Positions 45,977 through 56,585 of a stretch of DNA of 64,000 bases are shown here, piece by piece (within the stretch, counting starts at the first letter, position 1; every line of letters begins with the position of its first letter). This DNA is from Dasypus novemcinctus. Taxonomy: Eukaryota > Chordata > Mammalia > Cingulata > Dasypodidae. Where the stretch lies: positions 112,680,228 through 112,744,227 of the forward strand of contig NC_080680.1 of the NCBI RefSeq assembly GCF_030445035.2. Direction: 5' to 3'. Made by a program: the position numbers and the translations under genes. The notes beneath the pieces were generated by a model. The model worked only from the letters and a program-made list of their open reading frames with translations. It was not told the origin of the DNA and searched no databases.

Positions 45977-47536
45977 TTTTGTCTTTTTTTTTAATGTTAC
46001 ATTACATTAAAAAAATATGAGGTCCCCATATACCCTCTACCCCTCTCACCCCACTCCCCCCACAACAACGACCTCCTCCATCATCATGGGACATCCACCG
46101 CACCTGATGAACACATCTCTGAGCACTGCTGCACCATACGGTCAATGGTCTACACTATAGTCCACACTCTCCCCCTGTCCACCCAGCGGGCCATGGCAGG
46201 ACACACAATGTCCAGCACGCATCCCCGCAGCACCACCCAGGACAACTCCAAGTGCTGAAAATGCCTCCACATCACATCTCTTCTTCCCTCTACCTACCCT
46301 AAGCAGCTACCATGGCCACTTTCTCCACATCAATGCTACATTTTCTTCGATTACTAATTACAATAGTTCATGAATAGAATATCAGTATGTCCACTCTAAT
46401 CTCATACTCTATTCCTCCATCCTGTGGACCCTGGAATGGTTGTGTCCACTCCACATCTATATCAAGAGGGCACTTAGATTCCACATGGATGATGAATGCA
46501 ATTCTACTGCTTGCAGTTGTAGGCACTCTTGGCTCCCTGGTGTAGTAGTTGACCTTCTTCACCTCCATGTTAGCTGAGTGGGGTTAAGTCCAATAAACCA
46601 GAGGGTAGGAGTTGCAAGTCTGTTGAGGCTCAGGGCCTGGCTATCACATGAACAATCCAGAGATTCAGGTTCCCTGAGTATACACTAAACCCCAGTGCCA
46701 AACACAGCTCCATTAAAAGTAATAGAAGAGGTTTGTGAACAAAGATCACATCTGAGTCCAACTCCATCACACAGGAACACAAACTCCAAAGTAGGGCCAA
46801 CTGACATGGCACTGAACTCCATCTGCCATGATCGTAGAACCTGTGGGTCTCTGTAGCCCTCAGAAGAACCAATACCTGGGGCTACTTTATCTGTCTCTGG
46901 GACTCTGCTGAGGTGTGCATAAGGGCGACCCCTCTGACAACCTCCCAGCTCTATAGCCATATAAACTCATTTGTCCTTTCCATTTCCCCCTTTTATTCAA
47001 GGTCAAAAAGCATTTTTAACTCCTGATATTATATGTATGCTGAGATATTCTGCTGGTCTGAGTTGACCCTTTTGTTAAAGGACATTTTCTAGTTACATCA
47101 TCAGCTGGTACTTGGTAGTAATCCCTTGGCACCAGGGAGGCTCAGCCCCAGGAGTCATGTCTCACCCTGGGGGGAAGGCAATGCATTTACATGCTGAGTT
47201 TGGCTTAGAGAGTGGCCACATTTGAGCAACATGGAGGCTTTCAGGAGGTAACTCTTAGGCAGCTCTAGGTCTAGTTCTTATTTCAGGCACACAGGCTCAC
47301 AAGCAAAGTCATTAGTGTCAAGGCCTCACTGTTGGACCATCCTTCTTTTTTGGTCTTTGCCGTTGCACTTGGTGGATTGTTGCTGTTTCATTAGGGAATG
47401 TGATAGAGCTCCTCTGGCTAGGAATGCAGCACTCCCTTGCTTGTCATTTTTAATTGTAACCACTATGAAAATATCCAAACATTTTTATGTACCCTGGATA
47501 TATGCCCTGGAGAACTCCCTGCCAACCATGTGTCCC
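45977..47536 (-). mobile_element. X-repeat, 1.56-kb retrocopy with TSD
   Basis: Best-bounded long copy of the X-repeat. It is minus strand, its tail is a T-rich tract on the + strand, and it has the 10-bp duplication ttgttctttt at 45967-45976 and 47537-47546. It aligns by eye, reverse-complemented, with 53400-53742 plus 58576-59812. It has no reverse transcriptase or other coding frame, so it is a non-coding 3' portion (probably an L1 3' UTR) or a long non-autonomous retroposon. Frames of 66-91 residues recur in other copies but carry no motif. Confidence 0.88.
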
Positions 47537-47769
47537 TTGTTCTTTTAAGGCACAACTATTCATGGTCCTGCTACAGGATCTGATAAATAGAGAGGGGAAG
47601 AGAGATGGAGGTAAAGCACCAAAGCTTGGGTAATTTGGACTTACTCAATTCATCCAGGGAGCACAGAGGAACTGAAAACTATGATGAGGATGCTTAAAGT
47701 TCTCAATCCAGAAATTCTTCCTTGCTTCTTTGGGGCAGGTTCCTGAAATTCCAGCATTCGTAAAAATAT

Positions 47770-48180
47770 TACTAGTTTGCCAGGGCTACTATAACAAAAT
47801 ACCACACCAGTGGACTTAAATGACAGGGATTTAGTGGCTCATATTTGGAGACTAGAAGCCCAAAGTCAAACCATCGGCAGGCCAAGCCTTCTCTGAAGTT
47901 GGCAGCATTCTGGTGGTGGCTTACTGCCACTTAATCACTGCCTCTGTCACATGGAGTTCTGTCTCTTTCTGTCTCCTCCTGCAGCTTGTACTTTTGTATC
48001 CAAATTTCCTTTTCTTTAAAGACTTCAGTCCTCCCAGATTAAGGCCCACCCTGATTCAATTTGGGCTTATATTAATAGGATCTTCTATGAGCCTATTTAC
48101 AAATGAGTTGGGGCAGGGGGAGCATTAAGATTTGAACATGTCTTTATGGGGAACGTGATTCAATTCCCAACAATACTAAC
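47770..48180 (-). repeat. LTR-like old repeat (MaLR/MLT1 class)
   Basis: Reverse LTR words: 'ctagtttgccagggctactataac', 'aaataccacaccagtggacttaaa', 'ccttctctttaaa'-type block, 'gattaaggcccaccctgattc', 'gatttgaacatgtctttatgg'. Eroded ends. Confidence 0.75.
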
Positions 48181-48204
48181 TAGAAAAATAATGTAAAAAT
48201 GCCT

Positions 48205-48380
48205 AGTATCTATTGGATGTCCTATTATATGCCAGGTCCTGTCCCACTTGCTTTACAAACAAATGTCATTTAATCTTCAGAACATACCTAGAAGGTGAGC
48301 ATTATCGTCACTGCACCAAAGAGGAAAGAATCAGAGATAAGAAGTGACTGGACGAGGGTCACATAACTGCTGTGCTTCCC
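48205..48380 (-). repeat. MIR relic
   Basis: 'tgtcatttaatcttcagaaca', 'accaaagaggaaagaatcagag', 'agtgactggacgagggtcacat' in reverse MIR order. Confidence 0.75.
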
Positions 48381-48544
48381 TAATTCATGCTACCTAGCAT
48401 GCCACTGGCTTCCAAAACCTATGCTGCAATTTCTTTATTTTTCAATCTCTTCACCACCATTGTTTATGGCCTGACATTTTTGAGACATTCTCCAGCGATA
48501 ACTATTCACTGTCCTCTCCTCTTTCATATTTCAGCTAGCAGACA

Positions 48545-48755
48545 GGCTGAAGGCATTATGTACATTATCTCATTTTTGCATCTCCAAAACACTGTGACTT
48601 GGGTATCATCCCTATTTTGTAGATAAGGAGTCTTGGAGAGTTTTATTAGCTCACCCATTGTCATATGGCTTGTAAAGATCCCCATGTCCAGTGGATGGAG
48701 CTTGTACTTTGAAGTTAGAAAGTTGGCATCAAACCTCATTTCTGTCTCTTATTAC
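48545..48755 (-). repeat. MIR relic
   Basis: 'gtacattatctcatttttgcatc', 'cctattttgtagataaggag', 'tagctcacccattgtcatatgg'. Confidence 0.7.
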
Positions 48756-48756
48756 C

Positions 48757-49305
48757 TGTATCAGTTATCTATTGCAAACTCAGCAGCTTAAAAAAGCACA
48801 CTTGTATTATCTCTTAGTTTCCACATGTCAAGAATCAGGGCAAGGCTTAGTTGGGTCCTTGGGCTCAGGGTGACAGTCATACCAAGATTCAACTAAGGTG
48901 GGGCCCAGTGTCAAGCTCATTCAGTAGTTGTTGGCAGAATTTAGTTCCTGTGGCCTACTGACCTGGCTGTTAGCCAGAGGCCACCCTCAGTTCCTTGCCA
49001 GATGGGCCTGTATATAGGGCAGCTCAGAACACTGTAGCTGGCTCCATCAAACTGAGCAAGTGAGACTGAGCATGAGTGAGCAAGATGGAAGCCACCATCT
49101 TTTATAACCCAATCTTGGAAGTAACTTCCCATCACTCTTGCCAAAATCTAATATTGCCATAATCTTACTACTTGCAATAATCTTGCTACTAATTTATTAG
49201 TAGCAAGTCACTAGGTCCAGTCTACATTCAAGGGGAGGAGATCATACAAGAGCATAAATACCAAGAGATGGGCTCAGAGGGGTCATTTCAGAAACCACAC
49301 CACCT
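48757..49305 (-). repeat. MLT1-like LTR
   Basis: Reverse MLT1-type words: 'tcagttatctattgcaaactcagcag', 'atctcttagtttccacatgtcaagaatc', 'ggcttagttgggtccttgggctcagggtg', 'ggggaggagatcatacaag'. Contains the hairpin at 49182-49207. Frames here are incidental. Confidence 0.8.
49182..49207. repeat. Perfect 11-bp inverted repeat, 4-nt loop
   Basis: cttgctactaa at 49182-49192 and its exact reverse complement ttagtagcaag at 49197-49207, separated by ttta. It lies inside the MLT1-like LTR and may be a local inverted duplication, since a related 'cttactacttgcaataa' stands just before. Confidence 0.95.
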
Positions 49306-49314
49306 GTCTGAGCT

Positions 49315-49510
49315 GGTCAAGTTTATTTAGCTTCTCTTAGCCTTGGTTTCCCTGTATTTAAAGTAGGAATAATGTCCACATTGCCCTGTTATTGTGGGTA
49401 TTAAATAAAATGGATTAGGTAAAGGCCCTATCCTATAAGAGGTGCTCATTAAATTATAACTGTTGTTGTTAATATTGTGGTAGAACCAGAATTTGAACCC
49501 AAATATGTGT
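49315..49510 (+). repeat. MIR SINE
   Basis: Forward MIR: 'tagcttctcttagccttggtttccctgta', 'gtaggaataatgtccacattgcc', 'tattgtgggtattaaataaaat', 'ataagaggtgctcattaa'. Confidence 0.85.
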
Positions 49511-49514
49511 GATT

Positions 49515-50105
49515 CCAATCCCTACTCTCTCCACATCACTTCCTACACAATACTTTTTTGGCCTGAGGTAATCCATCCTGAGATGGGCCCTCATTTTCTA
49601 AGAAAATTTTGCTTAAAATAGTCCAAGAAGAGTCATGTATTCTTGTATCATGTGCAAAAGGGAGAATCAGGGTGGAATTTTTTTTTTCCTCAACAGCTAT
49701 AAATTTGAGGAAGCCTTTGTATGAGAGGTTTACTTTGTTCAAGTCTTTAGCTAGTCTCAAAAGACATTTTAATGTTAATAGGGCTCCCAGAAGGATCATA
49801 TAATTGATACAATACTCTTCCAAAACTGTTCTCAGCGTTGCAGTCACCGGAGTGTGTAATATATCTTCCCACTGTCAAAATGCAGAGCAGTTACTGATCT
49901 CTGACTTGCTTGACTCTGGGATGGTTTCTTTTGAAGAAGGATCTTAACAGAGAGGCTGACTTTGGGGCCAGGAGAGCAAGCCTTTTGAATGTACTGGAAG
50001 CGCTGCAGTGTCCTTTATAATGTCTGAACATCACTGGGGGAATAAAAATGCTACGGAGAATGAATGTGTTATACAAGTGCTGCCCGTGAGCCATCTCAAA
50101 ACCAT
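49515..50105. other. Unassigned DNA
   Basis: No gene or repeat recognised. The 103-residue minus frame has no domain that I know. Confidence 0.4.
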
Positions 50106-50109
50106 GAAC

Positions 50110-50300
50110 TTGGGATTTAATGAAACTGCATGGAGTGGGGGAAAACCATGACCTTCGGCATCGGCCAAACAAAGCTGGGTTTGAGCCCAGGTTCTGCCTC
50201 TTCTAGGTGGGTGGGACCTTGAGCAAATAATTTAACCTCTCTGGCTCTCAGCTCCTTCCTGTGGAGGTGGGTAATAATCACACTATCATGCATGTGTCAG
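50110..50300 (+). repeat. MIR SINE
   Basis: Forward MIR: 'catggagtgggggaaaacc', 'tgggtttgagcccaggttctgcctc', 'gggaccttgagcaaataatttaacctctctgg'. Confidence 0.88.
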
Positions 50301-50875
50301 GAAGCACACCAAACTCCCATCACGGTGGATTCCAAGCTACCACTTGAAGTCACTGACCATGGAGTTGGGAAGAGGTGTGTGCAGTTGACACCTGAGAGTC
50401 AGTCTCTCATTCTCTCTCTTTTTCCTCTATTCTGGTTTGTGGCTTTCCTCAGGGTCTATAGCTAGGACAGTGGCTTCTTTTTATAAATAGAAAAAAAATA
50501 AAGGTGCTCCCCCCCAGCCAACTGAGGAGGCCATAGGCCTTCAAGAGTAGGGCTTGATTAGCAGGAGGCACATTTGTCCAAAGAAAAAGGCAATCCTTTC
50601 CTCTGGAAAGATGTGGTCCCCAAATCATGGCATATGGTTTGGCAAGAGGAGCATGGACTGGCTTTCAGCACCCCTCATCCCTTGGCCGGGTAGAATACAG
50701 TCTTCCCACTTTCTCCAGTGGCCCTGCCTCTCATGACTTTCCTTTCCAGTGTACAGTACCTTCTCCCTGCTGGCAAAATATCTGCTCTTTCACATTCCAT
50801 ACCTCCCAGGAGAAGCAAATGAACTCTCATCCCCCAATTTCGCTTCTGACTATTTGCCTGAATTTTTTTCTGGTA
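50300..50875. other. Unassigned DNA
   Basis: No gene or repeat recognised. Confidence 0.4.
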
Positions 50876-50879
50876 GCAG

Positions 50880-51445
50880 AGTACATAAAATTTTTTAGAA
50901 GTTTATAATCCATCTGAAATTTGGCATACAGTGTTAGATGAGACTATTCCCCCGCCCCCCCCAAATTGTAAACTGATTATTTAAGCCCTGTTTCTTGAAT
51001 AATATATCTCTTATCCCCATGTATTACATACTAAATAGGTATATACTTTTGGGTAGATTCCCATGTTATTCTATTCAATCCTAATTTGTTTTAATTGCTG
51101 TTACTCTTCTTTTTCTGTCTTGTTTAACATAAATAGAAGTTTCTCTTTGCTGTCCTTTTAGTTTGTAATATGTTTTTGGCTAGAAAAACTTTGGTATAGT
51201 TTCAGCAAGCTATAATGCAATCTTTTCGTGGTTTTGCTTGGGAAATTATTGGATTCTTCTATTAATTTGGGAAGCATTGATATCTTTTCAGTATTGAGTC
51301 TTTCCATCTAAAAGCAAGAAGCTCTCCATTTAGTATAGCATTTTTTATTATTCTATTTTCTTTTTCATTTAGGTCCTACATAATTACTGTTATGACTCTT
51401 TCTAAGTATCATATGTATTTCCTATAATATTAATTTAATTATTTC
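50880..51445 (-). repeat. L1M ORF2 fragment
   Basis: Reverse L1 words: 'gttttaattgctgttactctt' area, 'ttctattaatttgggaagcattgatatctttt', 'gtattgagtctttccatc', 'ctccatttagtatagc'. Decayed, no frame. Confidence 0.75.
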
Positions 51446-51449
51446 CCAT

Positions 51450-51560
51450 TGTATATTATATACACATATATCACATATGTATGTATGTATTATGTATAAG
51501 TATTCATACTATATCAGTGTAATATGTATATGTACTAAACATATATACTACATTCAATAA
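51450..51560. repeat. TA/TATG-rich simple repeat
   Basis: Imperfect TATA, ATGTATGT and ACATAT units. Confidence 0.8.
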
Positions 51561-51608
51561 GGTCATTACTTTGTACATTTGATTTATATTTAGAACCTCT
51601 TATTCTTT

Positions 51609-52043
51609 TTTTTTTAAACATTTTATTTATTTATCTACACACACACATACATTGTCTGCTCTCTGTGTCCATTTGCTGTGCGTTCTTGTGTCTGCTTGTC
51701 TTCTCTTTAGGCAGCACTGGGAACCGATCCTGGGATCTTCCAGAGTGGAAGAGAGGTTCTCAGTCTCTTGTGCCACTTTAGCTCCCTGGTTTGCTTCATC
51801 TCTTATTGTCTCTCCTCTGTGTCTCTTTTTGTTGTGTCATCTTGCTGTACCAGCTCTCAACTTGGTCAGCTTGCCACATGGGCCAGCACTCCTGAGTGGG
51901 CCAGTACTCCACGGGGGCCAGCTCTCTGCTTGGGCCAACTCACTGTGTGGGGCAGCTTGCCTTCACCAGGAGGCCCTGGGAATCAAACTCAGAACCTCCC
52001 ATATGGTAGCTGGGAGCCCAATTGCTTGAGCCACATCCACTTC
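51609..52043 (-). mobile_element. Full DAS-type SINE with TSD
   Basis: Complete minus-strand DAS copy. A T-rich/ATTTATTTATT tail lies on the left, then 'ctctgtgtccatttgctgtgcg'. The tRNA-like head lies on the right (reverse of tggctcaagcaattgg, with the B-box-like complement in gggaatcaaactcag). The 13-bp duplication cctcttattcttt lies at 51596-51608 and 52044-52056. The longest frames (100-125 residues) are incidental. Confidence 0.95.
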
Positions 52044-52099
52044 CCTCTTATTCTTTCTAATAGCTGTTAACTGATATGGGGGAAAGGTAATGGGTAGAT

Positions 52100-52505
52100 G
52101 GTTTAGTTTCCTAGGCTGCTCAAAGTAAATACCATGAAATGGGTCAGGTTAAACAATGGGAATTTATTTGTTCATGGTTCAAATCAAGATGATGTGTTCT
52201 TCCTATAGACTGGCTTCCAGCTATCCTTGGTCTTCTGTCACATGGCAGGGTACACTGTGGCATCTGCAGTTCTCTCCCTTCTCTTTTGGATTTCACTGAT
52301 TTCAGTTGTTGCTTCCATATCTTTCTCTCTCTTTCTCTGAATTTCATTTTCTTATAAAAGACTCTAGTAATAGAATTAAGACCCATCCTGAGGTAGGTCA
52401 TACCTTAACTGAAGAAACCTTATCAAAAGGCCCTACTTGCCATGGAGTTACACCCACAGGAATGGATTAAATTTAAGAACATATTTTTCCAACATCAAAC
52501 ACTTT
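52100..52505 (-). repeat. LTR-like relic
   Basis: 'ggtttagtttcctaggctgctcaaag', 'aaacaatgggaatttatttgttcatggttc', 'aggaatggattaaatttaagaacat': reverse LTR layout similar to MLT/family-A LTRs. Confidence 0.6.
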
Positions 52506-52509
52506 GTCC

Positions 52510-53742
52510 TTTCCTCAGCATTGATCTTTTTGCATGCTCATATTATATTTGCTGCAGCTGATGTACAGATACCGAAACAATAGCTTTCAAACATGATTCC
52601 ATTTGGATTTACATTATGGTTTATATTTTAGATTATATAATTTTCTAAATTTTTGTTATCTTATATTTTACATTATAGTTTACATTTTAGCCTATAGGCT
52701 TTTACACATTTTTGGTGTAATTTAACATGTCCTATATCCATCATTGCATGATCTTGTGGAACACTTCCACTGCTCCACAGTTACACTGATTCCATCTATT
52801 CAATACCTCTTTCTCCCTCCACTCAGGGTCCACAGTGAAAATCAATCTTCATTACTTGAAGGACTATATTCAGAGATACTTGCAACAATGTTGAGGGCTT
52901 GACATACTCGATGCCCTAACACATTGGGAGCCACCAATTCTCTCGAGATTACAATTCCCTCTCTTTGAGAACATCAGTCCTCCCCAGAATGTGGGTGTAC
53001 CTTCACTCTCATTGTATACTGTATATTGTATATGTGAATTATTGTCATCTAAAACTTTTGTGAAGACAAACTTAATAATTAGAAAAAAAAGAAAGGCTGT
53101 AGACACTGACGAAGAAATGAAAGAAATTGCCTTGCCACTGTACATACAGGGCAACATGTATCGCAGTGATGAAAGGCAAAATGTCAAAACCAAAGCTTTT
53201 TCATTTTCTTCATTTTTAGATATGCAATTTATTTTTACTTTATTTAGTTTTTCTAAATTAGTATGTATTCTATATCTAACCTTTAAACCCATCACTATAT
53301 TCCATTTTACTATTAATGGAACCTGACAATGTATTAGGCTTCATTTTTGAAGAAGTTCAACTATGGCAGGGGAAGAACACTGGTGTGGGGTGTTATTGAT
53401 GGGGGGCATATGATTGGGAGGGAGCTCTCTAGGGCATGTATACAGGGTATATAAAAGTTTGGATATTTTCATAGTGGTTACAGTTAAAAACGACAACTGA
53501 GGGAGTGCTGAGTTTCTAGCCAGGGGAGCTCTATCACACTCCCCAGTGGAACAGCAACAATCCCCCAAGTGCAATGGCAAAAACCAATAAAGAATGATGG
53601 TCTAACAGTGAGCCCTTGATACTAATGACTATGCTTATGAGCCTGTGAGCCCAAAATAAGAACTAGACCTAGAACTGCAGGGTGCCTAAGAGTTACCTCC
53701 TGAAAGCCTCCATGTTGTTCAAATGTGGCCACTCTCTAAGCC
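52510..53742 (+). mobile_element. X-repeat host copy, 5' part
   Basis: Forward X-repeat in which the retrovirus landed. From 53341 the match to the 45977-47536 copy is clear ('gaactagacctagaactgcag', 'agttacctcctgaaagcctccatgttg'). The stretch 52510-53340 has no counterpart in this window, and I assign it to the same element only by contiguity and general recollection. It continues at 58576. The 141- and 111-residue frames at 52870-53326 contain no reverse transcriptase motif. Confidence 0.65.
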
Positions 53743-53748
53743 AAACTC
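53743..53748. repeat. Target-site duplication of the provirus, left copy (aaactc)
   Basis: The empty-site sequence in the other X-repeat copy reads ccaaactcagcatg (reverse of 47193-47206). Here aaactc is followed by the LTR. The matching copy lies at 58570-58575. Six bases fit betaretrovirus-like integrases. Confidence 0.95.
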
Positions 53749-54691
53749 TGCGGCGGCTTGCTCGGTCGGTAGAGGTGGGGTCTGGCTGCGGACGAGGGGT
53801 CGGTCCAGCTCTGGACGAGGGGTCGGTCCCACTTGGGACGAAGGGTCGGTCCCACTTGGGACGAGGGGTCGGTCCGGCAGCAGACGAGGGATCGGTCTCA
53901 CAAGGGGTTGCGCGGTTCGGCTGACGGGGTCGCCCGGCGAAGCCGGCGACGAAGGGGTCGCCCGGAGAAGCCGGCGACGAAGGGGTCGCCCGGAGAAGCA
54001 GGCGACGAACTGGGGACAAGGGAGGCCAGGCCCTTGTCGGGGGCTCTCAGGACTGGAGGGCGCACGGCAGAAGAACTACCGCGGAGACAAGGTAAACACG
54101 CAAGTCCACTTTACTGAGGGAGAGGCAACAGTTTTATAGGGGCTGGGGAAGGCTGATTGGTCGAAGCCACGCCCTGTTCTGATTGGTTGCCGGCGAAAGG
54201 TCAGTGGGCGGTACTGGGCGGGGGAGGGGTGGTGGTTAGGGATTGGCTGTCGCTGTTGCTGGGGGAAGGGGCAGGGTTTCGGGATTGGTGGCTGCTGTTG
54301 CTGGGGTGGAGGGCAGACTTGAGTTTCCCGCCCACGCCTGGCTGTTGCTGCTGTCGGGGGAAGGGAAAAGGGCGGGCTGGATTTTTCCGCCCACACCTGG
54401 CTGTTGCTGCTGTCGGGGGAGGGGAAAAGGGCAGACTGGAATTTTCTGCCCTGCGCCTGCGCAGGGAGAAAGAAGGCATCGTGTGGCGCCATCCAGGAGG
54501 AGGGGTGGCCGCGGAAGCATGGCTGCCGAGAAGGGGAGACCCGAGGGCACTCTGCGCCCATGCCGAGCTCCCTTCAGGGGTGGCGGTGAGTCCGACCAGC
54601 CACCCTATTATGGGGGCAGCGGAATTAGGCCTACTGCGGCCACGCCCCTGCCAGGCCAGCAAACCACACTTCAGCCCGAGGGGTGACCGCA
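53749..54691 (-). repeat. 3' LTR of the provirus (943 bp)
   Basis: TG...CA ends. On the + strand it starts tgcggcggcttg and ends ggtgaccgca. It is GC- and CpG-rich, with internal tandem units: gacgaggggtcggtc-type repeats at 53800-53900, a 28-bp unit with gaagccggcgacgaaggg at 53935-54010, and a roughly 60-bp unit with ctgttgctgctgtcgggg at 54295-54440. The offset to the other LTR is a constant 3878 bases, and I found no mismatch. Open frames of 76-222 residues across it (Pro/Ser- or Gly/Arg-rich) come from composition and repeats, and I do not regard them as genes. Confidence 0.95.
54110..54138 (-). terminator. Polyadenylation signal region of the 3' LTR
   Basis: On the minus strand TATAAAA (54132-54138) is followed about 20 bases later by AGTAAA (54110-54115), a common variant of AATAAA. 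Such closeness implies a very short R region with the signal in late U3 or early R, as in some betaretroviruses. The cleavage site is inferred. Confidence 0.55.
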
Positions 54692-54707
54692 TTTCCCCCT
54701 TCTTTTC
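54692..54707 (-). other. Polypurine tract
   Basis: The minus strand reads GAAAAGAAGGGGGAAA directly against the 3' LTR start (TGCGG...). This is the primer site for plus-strand DNA synthesis, in exactly the expected place. It confirms the minus-strand orientation. Confidence 0.93.
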
Positions 54708-55390
54708 AAATAAGGGCCAGGATGGCAGCAGCAACAAGTAGCTGAGGCCCAAGAGGCAGTAAGCAATGAGGGAAGCGGGGCTGAAGAGGGAGGTGAGTAT
54801 GACGGGGATACAATTGTACAATTTGGGGGCAGTATCTTGCCGTTGCAAGCAAGGGTGGCCAATGTCCAATTCTCATTTATCTCGGTGGCTATGAGGTCCA
54901 TGTGCTGTTAAAAGTCTAGGATGATAGCGCGTTACAGGTGGTTGATCTCTTCTTGGTGGCGAAGAGCGGCAGAGGTAGACTATGTGATGGTCTGGAGGAT
55001 CGCAGTGGTGAGGACAAGTTGCGTCAGGGCACCAGCGACGGTGGTGGCGGCAGCGTCGGGAGTGGTGGAGACGTAGGCGAGGACAAGAAGGCCAAGGTCT
55101 TCACGGGTGCGAGAGAGGCCAATGTTAATGGGGCGGGCCGACATGGGGCGGCCCAATCTGCAACGCAGTAGGGGTTCAAGCGAAAAAAGGAGGGGGGCGG
55201 GGGACGAGAAAGGATGCTTTGGATGGCTGAGAAGAGGAGTGAGGTCGAGACAGGAGGAAGCTCCGCAGAAGTATGGGGAGCTGTTAAAAGCAGAAACGTT
55301 ATTAGATGCTAGAAAGCAGGCCGCAGGCCGGGGAAAGCAGGTTGCGGGCCGTTTTGCGGGGCTGGAGCTGCTTGAGAGCGATGGCGGCAT
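54700..55390 (-). pseudogene. Envelope TM-like remnant
   Basis: Upstream of the PPT (minus strand) an open stretch at 55390-54980 ends in a small-residue hydrophobic run (AAATTVAGALTQLV), which looks like a fusion peptide. In the same frame a heptad-like region follows, interrupted by at least three stop codons between about 54980 and 54903. Another frame at 54869-54700 then holds a roughly 24-residue hydrophobic segment (SLIAYCLLGLSYLLLL) with a short charged tail that overlaps the PPT. The order fits the transmembrane subunit of a retroviral envelope: fusion peptide, helix, membrane anchor, tail. No surface subunit, intact ectodomain or single frame survives, so it cannot be expressed as an envelope. 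The call rests on layout, not on alignment. Confidence 0.5.
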
Positions 55391-55689
55391 GGGGGGCCGT
55401 GGTTACAATCTTCTGGGGTGGTAGTGGCTAGACAGATGGTGGAAAATATTATCAAGAAAGCAAAGGTTATAGAGTATTAAAGGCTGTGGGGGAAGTGAGA
55501 AGATCATTTAGAGGATAGGGTTGAGAATGGTATGTTTAAGACAGAAGCTTTGTGGTTTGTAGGAGACTGCTTTATAAACGAAGGAGAATGAGGGCAGTAA
55601 ATATAGTAACGATAGATAGGAAGATGACAGTGAGGAGGAGTCTTTGTTTAAGGTTTCAATCGTCCGGCGCAACAGTGGCTAGGCCGATA

Positions 55690-56580
55690 GCGAGGGGTGT
55701 TGCTAAATAGACAATGGCTGCAAAGAAAAAATCATCTTCTGTTTCCTCAAAAATAACTTTTCTTTAAATACTTAGTAGCATGCAATATTAGAAACCGTTT
55801 CCTAAAAGCAAGTTGGTAGGGGAGCTTGGTTGCTGTTAATCTTTCCTGTTACAAAATTACCTTTTATTATTATTATCATCAATTTAGTTTTATATATATA
55901 CATTTAAGAATGACCTTTTGGAATTAGCCATTTAATACCTTAACGTAAACTATTGAAGATAAATTTTATCTTTACAGAACACATTCCCTTACGTAAAGTT
56001 ATCACAATACCTTTTACACTTGCCGCATGCAAATTAAATTTCAAGAGTTTATGAAAAATTAGCCATCTTACTTTAGGACAAAATACGTCTTTTTGCAAAA
56101 CTTATTACATTTCCGTTAGCATTTTTACAAACTTTTAACCTTTTTAATATTCATATAAGTTTTACATTCTTTATATTATCCTGTGAAGAAAAATAAGTTA
56201 TTCATTTTAATCTAGGCAAGAACAACCCTTTATGAAGACGTACAGTCAATTTTGTTAATTAAGACTTACAATTTTTTTAAATTGTAGATGTCTTATTAAC
56301 ATTTAAACTTATGTATTAATATAAGCGCTTATTTAATTTTTGGCCATTTGAATAGAGCTCTTTTAAAGATTTCTAGTAATTTATATTTACCATCCGGAGG
56401 TATCACAATATACGTTGACATTGAACGAACAGACAGACAAACACAGAACAATTACAACACATCAACAGAAATATATAATTTATTTACAGTTGACTCATAA
56501 TTCTTACTTTCTTGGTATAGCTCCTTTTAAATCTTTTTTTATATAGCATATCATAGATTATACCCTTCAAGATTTCTTGT
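55690..56580. other. AT-rich filler inside the provirus
   Basis: About 900 bases are strikingly AT-rich, in contrast to the GC-rich LTRs, leader and env-like part. No frame over about 60 codons is present on either strand. It lies where capsid, protease and polymerase would be. It could be decayed viral sequence or captured host DNA. A retroviral origin is not evident by eye. Confidence 0.6.
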
Positions 56581-56585
56581 GGACT

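Noticed and set aside
51652..52070. 100-125-residue frames
   Set aside because: They are within a TSD-flanked DAS SINE.
52870..53326. 141- and 111-residue frames as a possible LINE ORF
   Set aside because: No reverse transcriptase, endonuclease or RNA-binding motif is visible, and the two frames are antisense to each other.
53693..54869. LTR frames of 104-222 residues, Pro/Ser/Gln-rich on the minus strand and Gly/Arg-rich on the plus strand
   Set aside because: They follow internal tandem repeats in a GC-rich LTR, occur in several frames on both strands, and repeat in the other LTR. I considered an LTR-encoded accessory protein as in MMTV, but no motif supports it.
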